64,000 bases of DNA from NCBI GenBank assembly GCA_017996845.1, contig JAGOGF010000002.1:12749-76748 (forward strand). The letters are read 5' to 3'. Positions 44,821 to 54,606 of the stretch are shown here, one piece after another. The notes under the pieces are model-generated. The model worked only from the letters and a program-made list of their open reading frames with translations, ran no database searches and was not told where the DNA came from. Position numbers and translations under genes: made by a program. Within the stretch, counting starts at the first letter, position 1. Each line of letters begins with the position of its first letter. Origin of the DNA: Butyrivibrio sp. (GTDB taxonomy: Bacteria > Bacillota_A > Clostridia > Lachnospirales > Lachnospiraceae).

Positions 44821-45885
44821 ATGACAACGAAAAAATGGTTTTGGACATTATTCATAATTGTATTTTCAGTTCTGGTACTGATGGCGGGTATGGTAGCTTA
44901 TCTGGATCCTTTCTTTCATTACCATGCACCTTGCGAAGGCTTTTTTTATACCCTGGACAATGAACGCTCGCAGAACGATGGGATTACAAAGCATTTCAGT
45001 TATGATGCGATTATTACCGGAACATCCATGACAGAGAATTTCAAGGCATCTGAGTTTGACAGCCTTTTTCAGGCAAATGCCATAAAAGTATGTTATTCAG
45101 GTGCAATGTATAAGGAAATCAATGATAATCTGACAAATGGTTTTGCCGGTCATCAGATCCGTTATGTTCTGCGCTGCATCGATGATTCTTATCTTACAAG
45201 TGATAAAGATGCATCCAGGACAGATCTGGGATCATATCCAACGTACCTGTATAATCAGAGTATCTGGGATGATACCAAATATCTGCTGAATCGGGATGTG
45301 ATATTCGGTTACTGTATTCCCATGCTTTTCGGCAGGTTGGAAGGAAAAGCGGGAGGAATCACGTCTTTTGATACTTATGCAAACTGGATGCACGGGGTTA
45401 CTTTTGGTAGGGATGCCGTGATGTCAGGGGTGGGGCAGATGCAGGAAAATGTTCAGCAGATTCCGATTAGTGAAGCGGAGCAGGCTGCTGAGAGGGCGAA
45501 TATTGCCCAGAATGTGACCGCACTTGCAAAGAAACATCCGGAGACTGCTTTTTATTATTATTTTCCGCCATACAGCGTCGCTTTATGGGGGAGTCTTTAT
45601 AGTGAAGGCACAGCAGTACAGCAGATTGAAGAGGAGAAAATCGCAATTGAGATGATGCTGCAGTGTGATAATATCAAAATCTTCTCATTCAGCGATAATC
45701 CGGAACTGACTGCAAATCTGGATAATTACAGAGATGCCAGGCATTATGGAGAATGGGTCAATTCAGACATTCTCAAGTGGATGGCAGAAGGTACAGGACA
45801 GCTGACAAAAGATAATTACAAGAGCTATCTGCAGAAACTTTCTGATATTTATCTGCACTACGATTACGTCGCATTGCAGCAATAG
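44821..45885 (+). CDS. SGNH-type partner protein of the MBOAT acyltransferase
   Basis: The 354-residue protein has an N-terminal membrane anchor (about residues 6-27) followed by an extracytoplasmic domain with IITGTSMTENF, the GxS nucleophile block (Ser69), and DARHYGEW, giving Asp305 and His308 of the DxxH block. This arrangement matches AlgJ/AlgX/DltD-like proteins that work with MBOAT partners to O-acetylate a polysaccharide outside the membrane. It lies 20 bases after the MBOAT gene. GGAG six bases before ATG 44821 sets the start. Confidence 0.8.
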   Translation: MTTKKWFWTLFIIVFSVLVLMAGMVAYLDPFFHYHAPCEGFFYTLDNERSQNDGITKHFSYDAIITGTSMTENFKASEFDSLFQANAIKVCYSGAMYKEINDNLTNGFAGHQIRYVLRCIDDSYLTSDKDASRTDLGSYPTYLYNQSIWDDTKYLLNRDVIFGYCIPMLFGRLEGKAGGITSFDTYANWMHGVTFGRDAVMSGVGQMQENVQQIPISEAEQAAERANIAQNVTALAKKHPETAFYYYFPPYSVALWGSLYSEGTAVQQIEEEKIAIEMMLQCDNIKIFSFSDNPELTANLDNYRDARHYGEWVNSDILKWMAEGTGQLTKDNYKSYLQKLSDIYLHYDYVALQQ

Positions 45886-45919
45886 ACGTAATAGATATAG
45901 AAAAGAGGGAGATGATAAC

Positions 45920-46849
45920 ATGCGTTCACCACTCAAAATGGCAGTCAGTTTTCTGACTGATCAGGAAATTCGATTCGGCTATCTGAACAGGATGGGGTTT
46001 TATAATCATCTTTCTGACGAACAGTATATCAGAAGGAAAAGCCGGGTATGCCTGCATTATATTCCGGATTTGAGTCATCCGAAAACTTATAATGAGAAAT
46101 TGAACTGGCTCAAATTGCATGATCATGATCCGCGCTACACGAAGATGGTGGATAAATATGAGGTAAAGCAGTATATTGCAGCAAAGATCGGAGCGCAGTA
46201 TGTTGTTCCCACGCTGGGAGTATGGGATAACTTTGACCAGATTGATTTTGACAATCTGCCGGATCAGTTTGTGCTCAAATGTACACATGATTCAGGGGGA
46301 GTGGTGATCTGTCCCGATAAATCACAGTTTGATCGGGAAGCAGCAAGGCAGAAGCTGACTGCGAATTTGGGTTATAATTACTATTATGACAGCAGAGAAT
46401 GGCCATATAAAAATATAAATCCCCGGATCATGGCAGAAAAATATCTGATTGATTCTGCATATGGGGAACTGCGTGATTATAAGTTCTATACCTTTGGCGG
46501 CGTTGTCCGTGCGATGATGATTGTCGGAGACAGATACGATAAAAATAAGAAAACGACATATGATTACTTCGACCGGGATGGAAACTGGCTTGATTTCAGG
46601 TTTGGCGGACCAAATGCAAAGGTTCATCCGGATGCACCATTGCATGTTAAGGAAATGATTGTACTGGCAGAGCAGCTTTCAAAAGATATGGTTCATGTCA
46701 GAGTTGACTTTTATGAAGTGGATGGAAGGATATATTTTGGTGAAATGACGTTTTATGATGGCGGTGGTACACAGCCCTTTGAACCTGACGAATGGGACAG
46801 AAAGTTTGGGGACTGGTTGAACCTGCCGGATGCTAAAGAGGAGAAATAA
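45920..46849 (+). CDS. TupA-like ATP-grasp protein
   Basis: The 309-residue protein shows the TupA-like pattern: HPKTYNEKLNWLKLHDHDPRYTKMVDKYEVKQYI, FVLKCTHDSGGVVIC (ATP contact), AEKYLIDSAYGELRDYKFYTFGG, HVRVDFYEVDGRIYFGEMTFYDGGG (metal site). The family is named after a protein needed for teichuronopeptide, where amino acids are joined to uronic acid, but most members are annotated only as glycosyltransferase-like ATP-grasp. Amino-acyl decoration of the GalNAcA carboxylate is a reasonable but untested role. It lies directly before the second AsnB, five bases apart. Confidence 0.85.
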   Translation: MRSPLKMAVSFLTDQEIRFGYLNRMGFYNHLSDEQYIRRKSRVCLHYIPDLSHPKTYNEKLNWLKLHDHDPRYTKMVDKYEVKQYIAAKIGAQYVVPTLGVWDNFDQIDFDNLPDQFVLKCTHDSGGVVICPDKSQFDREAARQKLTANLGYNYYYDSREWPYKNINPRIMAEKYLIDSAYGELRDYKFYTFGGVVRAMMIVGDRYDKNKKTTYDYFDRDGNWLDFRFGGPNAKVHPDAPLHVKEMIVLAEQLSKDMVHVRVDFYEVDGRIYFGEMTFYDGGGTQPFEPDEWDRKFGDWLNLPDAKEEK

Positions 46850-46854
46850 ACAGT

Positions 46855-48750
46855 ATGTGTGGAATCGCCGGACTATGTAATTTCATGGGTGACGGACAAC
46901 TGAATATGGAACGCATGAAGAAAAGAATGATCCTTCGCGGCCCCAATGCTTCAGGTACCTGGAAATCAGAGAGCGGGCAGGTGATTTTGGGGCATCAGAG
47001 ACTTTCTATCGTTGATTTGTCGGAAAATGGTGCGCAGCCCATGCTTTCTCACAGTGGCAGATATGTTATGACCTATAACGGAGAAATCTATAATTATCTG
47101 GACCTGGCTGACAAACTGATGAAAGACGGCAAAATTTCAGCCTTTCGCGGAAGCAGTGATACGGAAGTGCTGCTGGAAGCAATTGAAGCATATGGGATAG
47201 AAGACACGCTGCAGCGCTGCAAGGGAATGTTTGCAATTGGATTGTATGACAGAGAAAAAGGTACAATTACCCTGGCAAGGGACCGGGTCGGAGAAAAACC
47301 GCTTTACTACGGGTTTGTAAACGGTGCATTTGTTTTTGCATCCGATATTGCATGTTTCCGGGAAATTGACGGGTTTCATAATCCTATTAATACTGCAGTA
47401 CTGGGCAGCTATTTCACGCATGGATATATTCCTGCGCCAGACTCAATTTATGAGAATATCTGGAAACTGACGCCAGGCTGTATCATGACAGTTGAAGCGC
47501 CTTATACACCATGCGGACTGATGCAGATGTGTGCGAGGCAGAAGCAGTATTGGAGTATGATGGATACGGCATTGTATGGTCAGATGCATCCATTTACCGG
47601 AACAGAAGAGGAAGCAGCGGATGAGTTGGAAAGACTGCTCAAACAGGCAATAGCAGGACAGATGGTTGCGGATGTTCCGGTAGGCGCGTTTCTTTCCGCG
47701 GGAATAGACAGCAGTACAATTGTTTCTCTCATGCAGAATCTGGCACCTGGGAAAGTACGTACTTTCACAATCGGAATGGAGGATCCTGCCTATAATGAAG
47801 CACAGCAGGCAGCAGAGATCGCCAGATATCTTGGTACGGAACATACTGAAATGTATATCTCCGAGGCAGATGCCAAAGCAGTAATCCCAAAGCTGACCGG
47901 GATGTTCGGAGAACCATTTGCGGATTCTTCTCAGATTCCGACCTATCTGGTCAGTAAAATGACCAGAAATCATGTAACAGTTTCTCTAAGCGGAGATGCA
48001 GGAGACGAGCTGTTTTGTGGATATCGATCTTATGAATCCATCAGCAGGATCTGGGGGAAAATGGAAAAAGTACCATTACCGATCCGAAAGGCCGCCGGGG
48101 CGTTCATTCTGAACAGTCCGCTTGCCTCAGATATGGTGATGCGGGATAAGGCGCATCTGTTATATGCGAAGGGTCCGGTTGATGTAAGCCGGATACAGCA
48201 GACGATTCTGGATCCTGTTACACAGCATATTGCATTACAACAGAGCGGCATGGAAGAATGTCTGCCGGAGAACTACCTGAAGGAAGTAAATCATGAAATG
48301 ATGCTCCTGGATATGCTGCGATATCATCCGGATGATATTCTGACCAAGGTCGACAGAACCGGGATGGCAGTATCATTGGAAACGCGGATACCCTTATTGG
48401 ATAAGGATGTGATAGCCTATGCATGGACGCTTCCGATTCAATATTTAAGGGATGAGCGAAATGGTAAAAAAGTACTCAGAAATGTACTGTATCGGCATGT
48501 TCCCAGGGAACTGGTTGATCGCCCCAAAAAGGGATTTTCCATTCCGATCAAAAGGTGGCTGTTAGAACCACAGATGCGCGAATGGGCTGAGAACCTAATG
48601 GATACTGCACAGATGAAGGCAGATGGCTATCTGGATCCGCAGACAGTCAGGGCAATATGGGATGAATACACAAAAAAGGGTGTCTGGAGACCACAGATCT
48701 GGTATATACTGATGTTTCAGCAGTGGCTGAAGGAAGCTGTGAACGCATGA
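46855..48750 (+). CDS. asnB: AsnB-like glutamine amidotransferase, second copy
   Basis: The 631-residue protein has Cys2 (MCGIAGLC), RGPNASG, NGEIYNYLDL, the pyrophosphate loop LSAGIDSS (280-287) and LSGDAGDELFCGY. Compared with the first copy, the loop has Ala instead of Gly and the middle is about ten residues longer. Two divergent AsnB proteins in one cluster suggest two different carboxylates are amidated rather than bulk asparagine synthesis. Its TGA overlaps the next start as ATGA. Confidence 0.88.
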   Translation: MCGIAGLCNFMGDGQLNMERMKKRMILRGPNASGTWKSESGQVILGHQRLSIVDLSENGAQPMLSHSGRYVMTYNGEIYNYLDLADKLMKDGKISAFRGSSDTEVLLEAIEAYGIEDTLQRCKGMFAIGLYDREKGTITLARDRVGEKPLYYGFVNGAFVFASDIACFREIDGFHNPINTAVLGSYFTHGYIPAPDSIYENIWKLTPGCIMTVEAPYTPCGLMQMCARQKQYWSMMDTALYGQMHPFTGTEEEAADELERLLKQAIAGQMVADVPVGAFLSAGIDSSTIVSLMQNLAPGKVRTFTIGMEDPAYNEAQQAAEIARYLGTEHTEMYISEADAKAVIPKLTGMFGEPFADSSQIPTYLVSKMTRNHVTVSLSGDAGDELFCGYRSYESISRIWGKMEKVPLPIRKAAGAFILNSPLASDMVMRDKAHLLYAKGPVDVSRIQQTILDPVTQHIALQQSGMEECLPENYLKEVNHEMMLLDMLRYHPDDILTKVDRTGMAVSLETRIPLLDKDVIAYAWTLPIQYLRDERNGKKVLRNVLYRHVPRELVDRPKKGFSIPIKRWLLEPQMREWAENLMDTAQMKADGYLDPQTVRAIWDEYTKKGVWRPQIWYILMFQQWLKEAVNA

Positions 48751-49850
48751 AGAAAATGATGCAGAGGATGCAAAACAGCGGAGAAAAAGCCCCAAATGAC
48801 CTGATTACGGTTGTCGTTACCTGTTATAATATCGAAAAGTACATTGGACGATGTCTTGACAGTATCATGCGGCAAACTTATCGAAATCTGGAAATTATTA
48901 TAATAGATGATGGATCGGTAGATACCTCAGGAGCAATTTGTGATCATTATGCTGCGCAGGATAGCAGAATCAGGATCATGCATACCGCAAACGGCGGACC
49001 CGGTATTGCCAGAAATCGTGCAATCGAGATGGCAGCAGGCCGGTATATTGCTTTTGTTGACGGGGATGATTATATTGAACCGCAAATGTATGAATATATG
49101 CTGACAGGACTTATCAGAACCGGTTCGGAGGTTGCTGTCTGCAGGCATCACAGTATATCTGTTGACGATCCCAAAGCACAGCACCCAGGCGGCAGTTCTG
49201 ACCTTCCGGAATGGGTTAATGTAACAGAACTGGATCGAAACGAACTTTTGACCTGTCTGATTGAAGAAGATGAAGAGTATCCGATTCGAAATGCCGTATG
49301 GAATAAACTCTATCGAACAGAACTGCTCGTCAAATTCCGTTTACCAGATCAGATGTATTATGAAGATATTCTTTTTACCATGAAAATCATGGCAGAGGTA
49401 AAGAAAGCATGCTTCATTGACATGCCCATGTATAATTATATAATAGACAGGAAAGACAGTATCATGAATCAGGGAATGAATCGTGGAATTCTGACAGATC
49501 AGATTCCTGCCTATCAGGCCAAAGACAGTTACCTGCGTTCTATCGGAAGGCAGGATCTGGTAGACACACACGATTATCTGGTGTACAAAAAGCTTCTTTT
49601 GCTGTATACACAGGCTCGCAGATCGCACAACAGTTCCAATCAGAAAGATATGTGTGAGCTTGTCAGGGTAATTGAAGGATGCAGGAGCAGATTTGAACAA
49701 ATCTATTCCTGTAAAATTGCAGATCCACATCAGAAGTTCAGAATGAAAATGTTTTTGCAATGCAGGGTACTGTATAACATATTTATGGATGTGAATGATG
49801 GCGTAATCATACCGGTTCGTCAGAAAGTGCATTCTATCCACAGAAAATAA
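48747..49850 (+). CDS. Family 2 glycosyltransferase
   Basis: The 367-residue GT-A enzyme has LITVVVTCYNIEKYIGRCLDS, IIDDGSVDTSG and the metal site DGDDY (105-109), followed by a helical C-terminal region. No membrane helix was seen. ATG 48747 overlaps the asnB stop (ATGA), with AAGGAAG ten bases upstream. Donor unknown. Confidence 0.9.
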   Translation: MKKMMQRMQNSGEKAPNDLITVVVTCYNIEKYIGRCLDSIMRQTYRNLEIIIIDDGSVDTSGAICDHYAAQDSRIRIMHTANGGPGIARNRAIEMAAGRYIAFVDGDDYIEPQMYEYMLTGLIRTGSEVAVCRHHSISVDDPKAQHPGGSSDLPEWVNVTELDRNELLTCLIEEDEEYPIRNAVWNKLYRTELLVKFRLPDQMYYEDILFTMKIMAEVKKACFIDMPMYNYIIDRKDSIMNQGMNRGILTDQIPAYQAKDSYLRSIGRQDLVDTHDYLVYKKLLLLYTQARRSHNSSNQKDMCELVRVIEGCRSRFEQIYSCKIADPHQKFRMKMFLQCRVLYNIFMDVNDGVIIPVRQKVHSIHRK

Positions 49851-49863
49851 TGTGCGGGTAAGT

Positions 49864-50736
49864 ATGATTATTATCAGAATGAAAGGCGGCCTGGGCAATC
49901 AGATGTTCCAGTATGCCTTATACAGGCAGCTACAGGCAATGCACCGTGAAGTGAAAATGGATGATATGACCGGGTTTCGCGAAGATTCACAGCGGAATCC
50001 GGCACTTTCAGTATTTGGAATTAATTATGAAAGGGCTACGCAGGAAGAAGTAACAGAAGCTACGGATTCCTATATGGATTTTTTCAGCCGGGTCAGAAGG
50101 AAAATTTTTGGCAGAAAAACACTGGAATACGAAGAACGGGATGGCAATTTTGATCCAATAGTACTGCAGATGAAAGACAGCTATCTGGTTGGTTTCTGGC
50201 AGAGTGAACAATATTTTCCGGATCAGAAAGTCAGAGATTTGCTTTTGAAAGAATTCCTGTCGCGAAAAGATGAAATTCTGAAAAATGATGAAGAAAAAGG
50301 AATTCTTCACCAGATAATGGATACAGAGTCTGTCAGCCTGCATGTCAGAAGAGGAGACTATCTGCAGCCTGGGACAGTTGAAACGTTCGGAGGAATCTGT
50401 ACACCGGAGTATTACCGAAAAGCACAGGAGCGAATCAGAGAACAATATCCGGATGCAATATTCTATATCTTTTCAAACGATATGGAATGGGCAGGAGAAA
50501 ATTTCAGTGCACCGGATTACAGACCGGTTATCTGCAAATGTGATCAGGCTGATGCGGCAGAATTGTTTCTGATGAGCAGCTGCAGACACCATATTCTTGC
50601 CAACAGCAGTTTCAGCTGGTGGGGGGCGTGGCTTTCAGAGCATGGGGAAGACCATCTGACAATCTCTCCATCCAGATGGCTGAATCACAAAAAAATGACA
50701 GATATCTATACAGATGATATGACTAAGGTTGATTGA
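49864..50736 (+). CDS. GT11 fucosyltransferase-like (alpha-1,2)
   Basis: The 290-residue protein has the GT11 N-terminal IIRMKGGLGNQMFQYALYRQL, the GDP-fucose motif HVRRGDY (160-166), YIFSNDMEWA and LANSSFSWWGAWL. GT11 enzymes transfer L-fucose from GDP-fucose, usually alpha-1,2, to galactose-type acceptors. No GDP-fucose synthesis genes (gmd, fcl) are in the window. The start is taken as ATG 49864; GTG 49852 directly after the previous stop has no better site. Confidence 0.9.
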   Translation: MIIIRMKGGLGNQMFQYALYRQLQAMHREVKMDDMTGFREDSQRNPALSVFGINYERATQEEVTEATDSYMDFFSRVRRKIFGRKTLEYEERDGNFDPIVLQMKDSYLVGFWQSEQYFPDQKVRDLLLKEFLSRKDEILKNDEEKGILHQIMDTESVSLHVRRGDYLQPGTVETFGGICTPEYYRKAQERIREQYPDAIFYIFSNDMEWAGENFSAPDYRPVICKCDQADAAELFLMSSCRHHILANSSFSWWGAWLSEHGEDHLTISPSRWLNHKKMTDIYTDDMTKVD

Positions 50737-50772
50737 AACAGAACAAAAAAGACAGATAAGCGGAGAAACCGG

Positions 50773-52605
50773 ATGAATTTCAGAAAAAAGAAAAACAGCA
50801 CAAATGAGACGGCAGAACTGAGCCTGTTTCATAAAATTAATTATATTTTTGACCGCAAACAGAAAAAGAACTTTCTGTTCCTGGGTATATTTATTCTGAT
50901 CGGAGCAGCTTTTGAAACGCTCGGAGTATCCATGATGGTACCGGTTGTACAGGCAATTGTCGAGCCTGCATCATTGCATAGAGCGATTCAGAAAATAACG
51001 GAAATTATGCCAACAGTGCAGAAATTTCTGGATACGCTGCATCTGGACAGTGATGTCAAAATTATTGTATTTCTGCTTCTGTTTCTGATTTTCATCTTTG
51101 TGATTAAGAACATTTATCTGCTGTGGCTGACTTATGTCCAGAATACTTTTGTGGCGCATGTCAGAAATGATATGATCAGCCGTGTTATGAGGGAATTTCT
51201 GAACCGTCCTTATGAGGATTATCTTGGTGCTGATATTCCAACCGTGTTTCGAATTACAGACAGTGATATTCCGCATACATTTTCACTTTTGCTTGCGATA
51301 TTATCACTCGTGACCGAACTTGTTGTATCGTTTTTCCTGTGCGTTTTTCTGGTTGTTGTGAACTGGAAGATGACTTTTTTCATCATAGCCGTTTTTGCTT
51401 CTCTGACAGCAATCAATTCGAAAGTTTTGAAGCCAAGACTGAATCAGATAGGCAAACAGAATCAGGATATTCAATCACAGATTGCAAAATGGAGAATTCA
51501 GGCGATTTATGGACTAAAAGATGTGAAAGTATTGAACCGACAGGATTTCTTCATTCATAATTATTATGAAAGTGGGAAGATCGGGGCAGATACGGCACGT
51601 GATTATACTGTGATGAATAATTTGCCAAGATATATGATTGAAACGGTATTCATGGCCAGTGTACTGGGGTTCATCGCCATCTATATTGGAAAAGGCGGAA
51701 ATGTAACGGTTCTGATCCCACAGCTGATGGCTTTTGCAGTCGCAGCCATGCGTATTATGCCCAGTGCGAACCGGATTAACACCTATATGACCGAGATTGC
51801 ATATGAAGAACCAAGCCTTAACTTTGTATATGACAATCTGACAGAATCCATGAAAACAGATAAGGCGATGCGTGCCGAAAAAGAAAAAATTGCGGGACCG
51901 GAATTGCACCTGAATCAGGAAATTCTTCTCAGAAATATAACCTTTGCATATCCGGATGGAGAGAAAAATATTTTTTCTGCAGCGAACATGACCATTCCAA
52001 AAGGAAAATCGGTTGGTATCATCGGCTCATCCGGTGCAGGTAAATCAACCATAGTGGATATTCTGTTAGGACTTCTGCACGTACAGGCAGGCGAGATTCT
52101 ATGTGATGGAGCCAATATTTTCAGTAACTACGAGTCCTGGCTTGGACAGATCGGATATATTCCGCAAACCATATATATGATAGACGAATCCATACGGGAT
52201 AACATAGCATTTGGTATTGAACATGATCAGATAGATGAGAAACGTATCTGGGAGGTAATGGATGAGGCACAGCTGAGCGGTTTCGTCAGAAGTCTTCCGG
52301 AGGGTCTGGATACCAAAATAGGTGACAGAGGGGTTCGCTTGTCCGGCGGACAGCGTCAGAGAATCGGAATTGCCAGAGCATTGTATCATAATCCTGAAAT
52401 TCTGGTTTTTGATGAGGCTACCAGTGCATTGGATAATGAAACAGAATCAGCTGTTATGGAAGCAGTTAATAGTTTTCATGGTAAAAAAACAATGGTTATC
52501 ATTGCACATCGCCTCAATACGATTGAGAAATGTGATCTGATCTATGAAGTAAAGGATGAAAAAATTGTTCCGACAACCCTGGAGGGCAGGAAAATCATTC
52601 ATTGA
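50773..52605 (+). CDS. ABC exporter, second PglK-like flippase
   Basis: A 610-residue permease-ATPase fusion, with six helices in about residues 30-330. Walker A is GSSGAGKST (about 418), the signature RLSGGQRQRIGIARAL (about 523) and Walker B ILVFDEATSALD (about 544). It is a paralogue of the protein at 10216. The extra N-terminal 20 residues are rich in Lys and polar. It likely flips the undecaprenyl-PP glycan started by the PglC-like enzyme. GCGGAG precedes ATG 50773. Confidence 0.87.
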   Translation: MNFRKKKNSTNETAELSLFHKINYIFDRKQKKNFLFLGIFILIGAAFETLGVSMMVPVVQAIVEPASLHRAIQKITEIMPTVQKFLDTLHLDSDVKIIVFLLLFLIFIFVIKNIYLLWLTYVQNTFVAHVRNDMISRVMREFLNRPYEDYLGADIPTVFRITDSDIPHTFSLLLAILSLVTELVVSFFLCVFLVVVNWKMTFFIIAVFASLTAINSKVLKPRLNQIGKQNQDIQSQIAKWRIQAIYGLKDVKVLNRQDFFIHNYYESGKIGADTARDYTVMNNLPRYMIETVFMASVLGFIAIYIGKGGNVTVLIPQLMAFAVAAMRIMPSANRINTYMTEIAYEEPSLNFVYDNLTESMKTDKAMRAEKEKIAGPELHLNQEILLRNITFAYPDGEKNIFSAANMTIPKGKSVGIIGSSGAGKSTIVDILLGLLHVQAGEILCDGANIFSNYESWLGQIGYIPQTIYMIDESIRDNIAFGIEHDQIDEKRIWEVMDEAQLSGFVRSLPEGLDTKIGDRGVRLSGGQRQRIGIARALYHNPEILVFDEATSALDNETESAVMEAVNSFHGKKTMVIIAHRLNTIEKCDLIYEVKDEKIVPTTLEGRKIIH

Positions 52606-52678
52606 AGAAACATTCCTGATTAAGTCAGAATACGAACATAAACCACAGAGCACGGAAAAAAACAGGATAGGAAAGATT

Positions 52679-53725
52679 ATGATCGGAACGGAATTCATCG
52701 AAGGATATGGCCTTGGAAATCAGCTCTTCTGCTATGTTACAGCCAGATGTATTGCTATGGAAAGAGGCTGCGAGTTTGGATCAGCCAATCAACAGCAGCT
52801 TGGGAATGTTTTTCACAGTCATCGCGGTATGTATTTTATGGACATTGACCTTGGTAAAGAAATAACAGAAGATATGAAAAAAAGTTACTATCGTTTTGAA
52901 GATGCCGATGATCGTCTGTATATGGGAAATTCTGTTCATGATATGAAAAACGGATGTTATGTAAGTGGTGCAAACCCCGCAATTCATCAGGTTCCGGATA
53001 ATACGCTTCTTTATGGCAATATGCAGGATGAAAGTTATTTTGAAAAATACCGGGAGGAAATCCGCCAGTGGCTCCATGTAAGACCGGAAGCAGACTCGCA
53101 TGAGTATACCAGGGATAATCTCTGTATTATCAACATGCGTGGCGGAGAGTATACCGGACATCCGGAGCTTTATCTGGATAGAAAATACTGGATGCAGGCA
53201 ATCTCAAATATGAAAAAAATTCGTTCGGATATGACTTTTATGGTTGTGACAGAAGATGAAGCAGCAGCCAGAAAGGTTCTTCCGGAATATGAAATTCATC
53301 ATTTTGATATGGGTAAGGATTACGTAACAATAAAAAACGCGCGATATCTTATTCTGTCTAATTCCTCTTTTGCGATTCTTCCCACGATGACAAGCAAGAC
53401 GCTGCAGTACGCCATTGCTCCAAAGTACTGGGCGCGGCACAATGTTTCGGATGGATTCTGGTCTTCTGAACAGAACATATACAGCTTTCTGCATTACCAG
53501 GATAAGCGGGGCAATCTCTATTCTGCCATGCAGTGCCGTGCGGAACTTGAAGATTATAAGAAGCGTTCCCGGTTATATGCGCGCAGAAACAAACGGCCAG
53601 GCATGGTCAGATATTTTGCACAGATTATTCGCAGAAAAGTTATATATTCGTCTTTTTATATCAGGAAGATATGGCGTTCCCTGGAACGAAGAATGGGAAT
53701 GATCCAGACCTGGAAAGCATTATAA
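52679..53725 (+). CDS. Divergent GT11-like fucosyltransferase
   Basis: The 348-residue protein has EGYGLGNQLFCYVTARCIA at the start, similar to the GGLGNQMFQY loop of GT11. In place of HxRRGD it has NMRGGEY (Arg154), and SNSSFAILP replaces SNSSFSWWG. A C-terminal basic tail (YKKRSRLYARRNKRPG) follows. The acidic residue change (Asp to Glu) and the missing His suggest a different donor or acceptor from the 49864 protein. ATG 52679 behind AGGATAGG is preferred to earlier starts that overlap the ABC gene. Confidence 0.72.
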   Translation: MIGTEFIEGYGLGNQLFCYVTARCIAMERGCEFGSANQQQLGNVFHSHRGMYFMDIDLGKEITEDMKKSYYRFEDADDRLYMGNSVHDMKNGCYVSGANPAIHQVPDNTLLYGNMQDESYFEKYREEIRQWLHVRPEADSHEYTRDNLCIINMRGGEYTGHPELYLDRKYWMQAISNMKKIRSDMTFMVVTEDEAAARKVLPEYEIHHFDMGKDYVTIKNARYLILSNSSFAILPTMTSKTLQYAIAPKYWARHNVSDGFWSSEQNIYSFLHYQDKRGNLYSAMQCRAELEDYKKRSRLYARRNKRPGMVRYFAQIIRRKVIYSSFYIRKIWRSLERRMGMIQTWKAL

Positions 53726-53770
53726 AAAACATATGGTATTAAAATGCAACTCTGACAGGGAGAATTGGAA

Positions 53771-54538
53771 GTGGAACAAAAGAAGAAACTGCAGCTGCAA
53801 AATGTGACACTTGCTGCAATGACCAGTGTAAATATATATGAGACAATTCAGGCACTGCTTTATAGCATGCGTGGAATTGATTTTGGAGAAGTAATACTCA
53901 TAACAGACAAAAAACCATTTTTACTGCCACGCGGGATTTCTTATCGTCATACCTCCAGGCTGGACAGCATTGATGCGTTCAACTATAAAATGACGTATGA
54001 ACTGAAGGATCATATTCATACGGATTATGCACTCATCGTTCACGCAGATGGTTTTGTCATACATCCAGAACTGTGGAGAGATGATTTTCTGAAATATGAT
54101 TATATTGGGGCACCCTGGCCGCTTCCTGAAAATGCTTATGCCTACAGGGACAGCAAAGGTATGGTCTGCCGGGTTGGCAACAGCGTTTCAATCAGAAGCA
54201 GAAGACTGATGCGTTTCCCTGCAGAGCACCATCTGAAATGGGAACCGGTGGACGATGGATATTATAATGAGGATATTTTTATCTGCTGTCATGCCCGCAA
54301 TGAAATGGAACAGTATGGCTTGACCTGGGCACCGATTGATGTTGCAGTACATTTTGGAAGAGAACACATGCTGCCTGAAAATGCCGGAATTGAACCGTTT
54401 TCTTTTCATAAGTGGAGGGGTGAAAACCACAATTATCCGAGATTTGTTTCACCGCAAAGAAGAGTCAGAAATATACTCAGACCATTTCTGATTTGGAGAA
54501 AATCTCAAAAATGGCGCAGCAGACACGGATTTGAATAA
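53771..54538 (+). CDS. DUF5672 protein, putative glycosyltransferase
   Basis: The 255-residue protein has LIVHADGFVIHPELWRDDF near residue 95, YDYIGAPWPLPE, RVGNSVSIRSRRLM and YNEDIFICCH. These are the marks I associate with DUF5672, a family with a GT-A-like look (VHADG in place of DxD, and a late ED pair). Function is unproven. GTG 53771, seven bases after GGGAGA, is the likely start; TTG 53765 is too close to the site. A GT17 gene follows after 68 bases. Confidence 0.75.
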   Translation: MEQKKKLQLQNVTLAAMTSVNIYETIQALLYSMRGIDFGEVILITDKKPFLLPRGISYRHTSRLDSIDAFNYKMTYELKDHIHTDYALIVHADGFVIHPELWRDDFLKYDYIGAPWPLPENAYAYRDSKGMVCRVGNSVSIRSRRLMRFPAEHHLKWEPVDDGYYNEDIFICCHARNEMEQYGLTWAPIDVAVHFGREHMLPENAGIEPFSFHKWRGENHNYPRFVSPQRRVRNILRPFLIWRKSQKWRSRHGFE

Positions 54539-54606
54539 ATAGCAAAAGATATGAAATGCAAAATGTGTAAAACAATATATAACAAGTGATATATTACTGG
54601 AGGATT

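Noticed and set aside
54574..54595. Inverted repeat AATATAT/ATATATT before the GT17 gene
   Set aside because: Short, only A and T, weakly stable, and expected by chance in AT-rich gaps.
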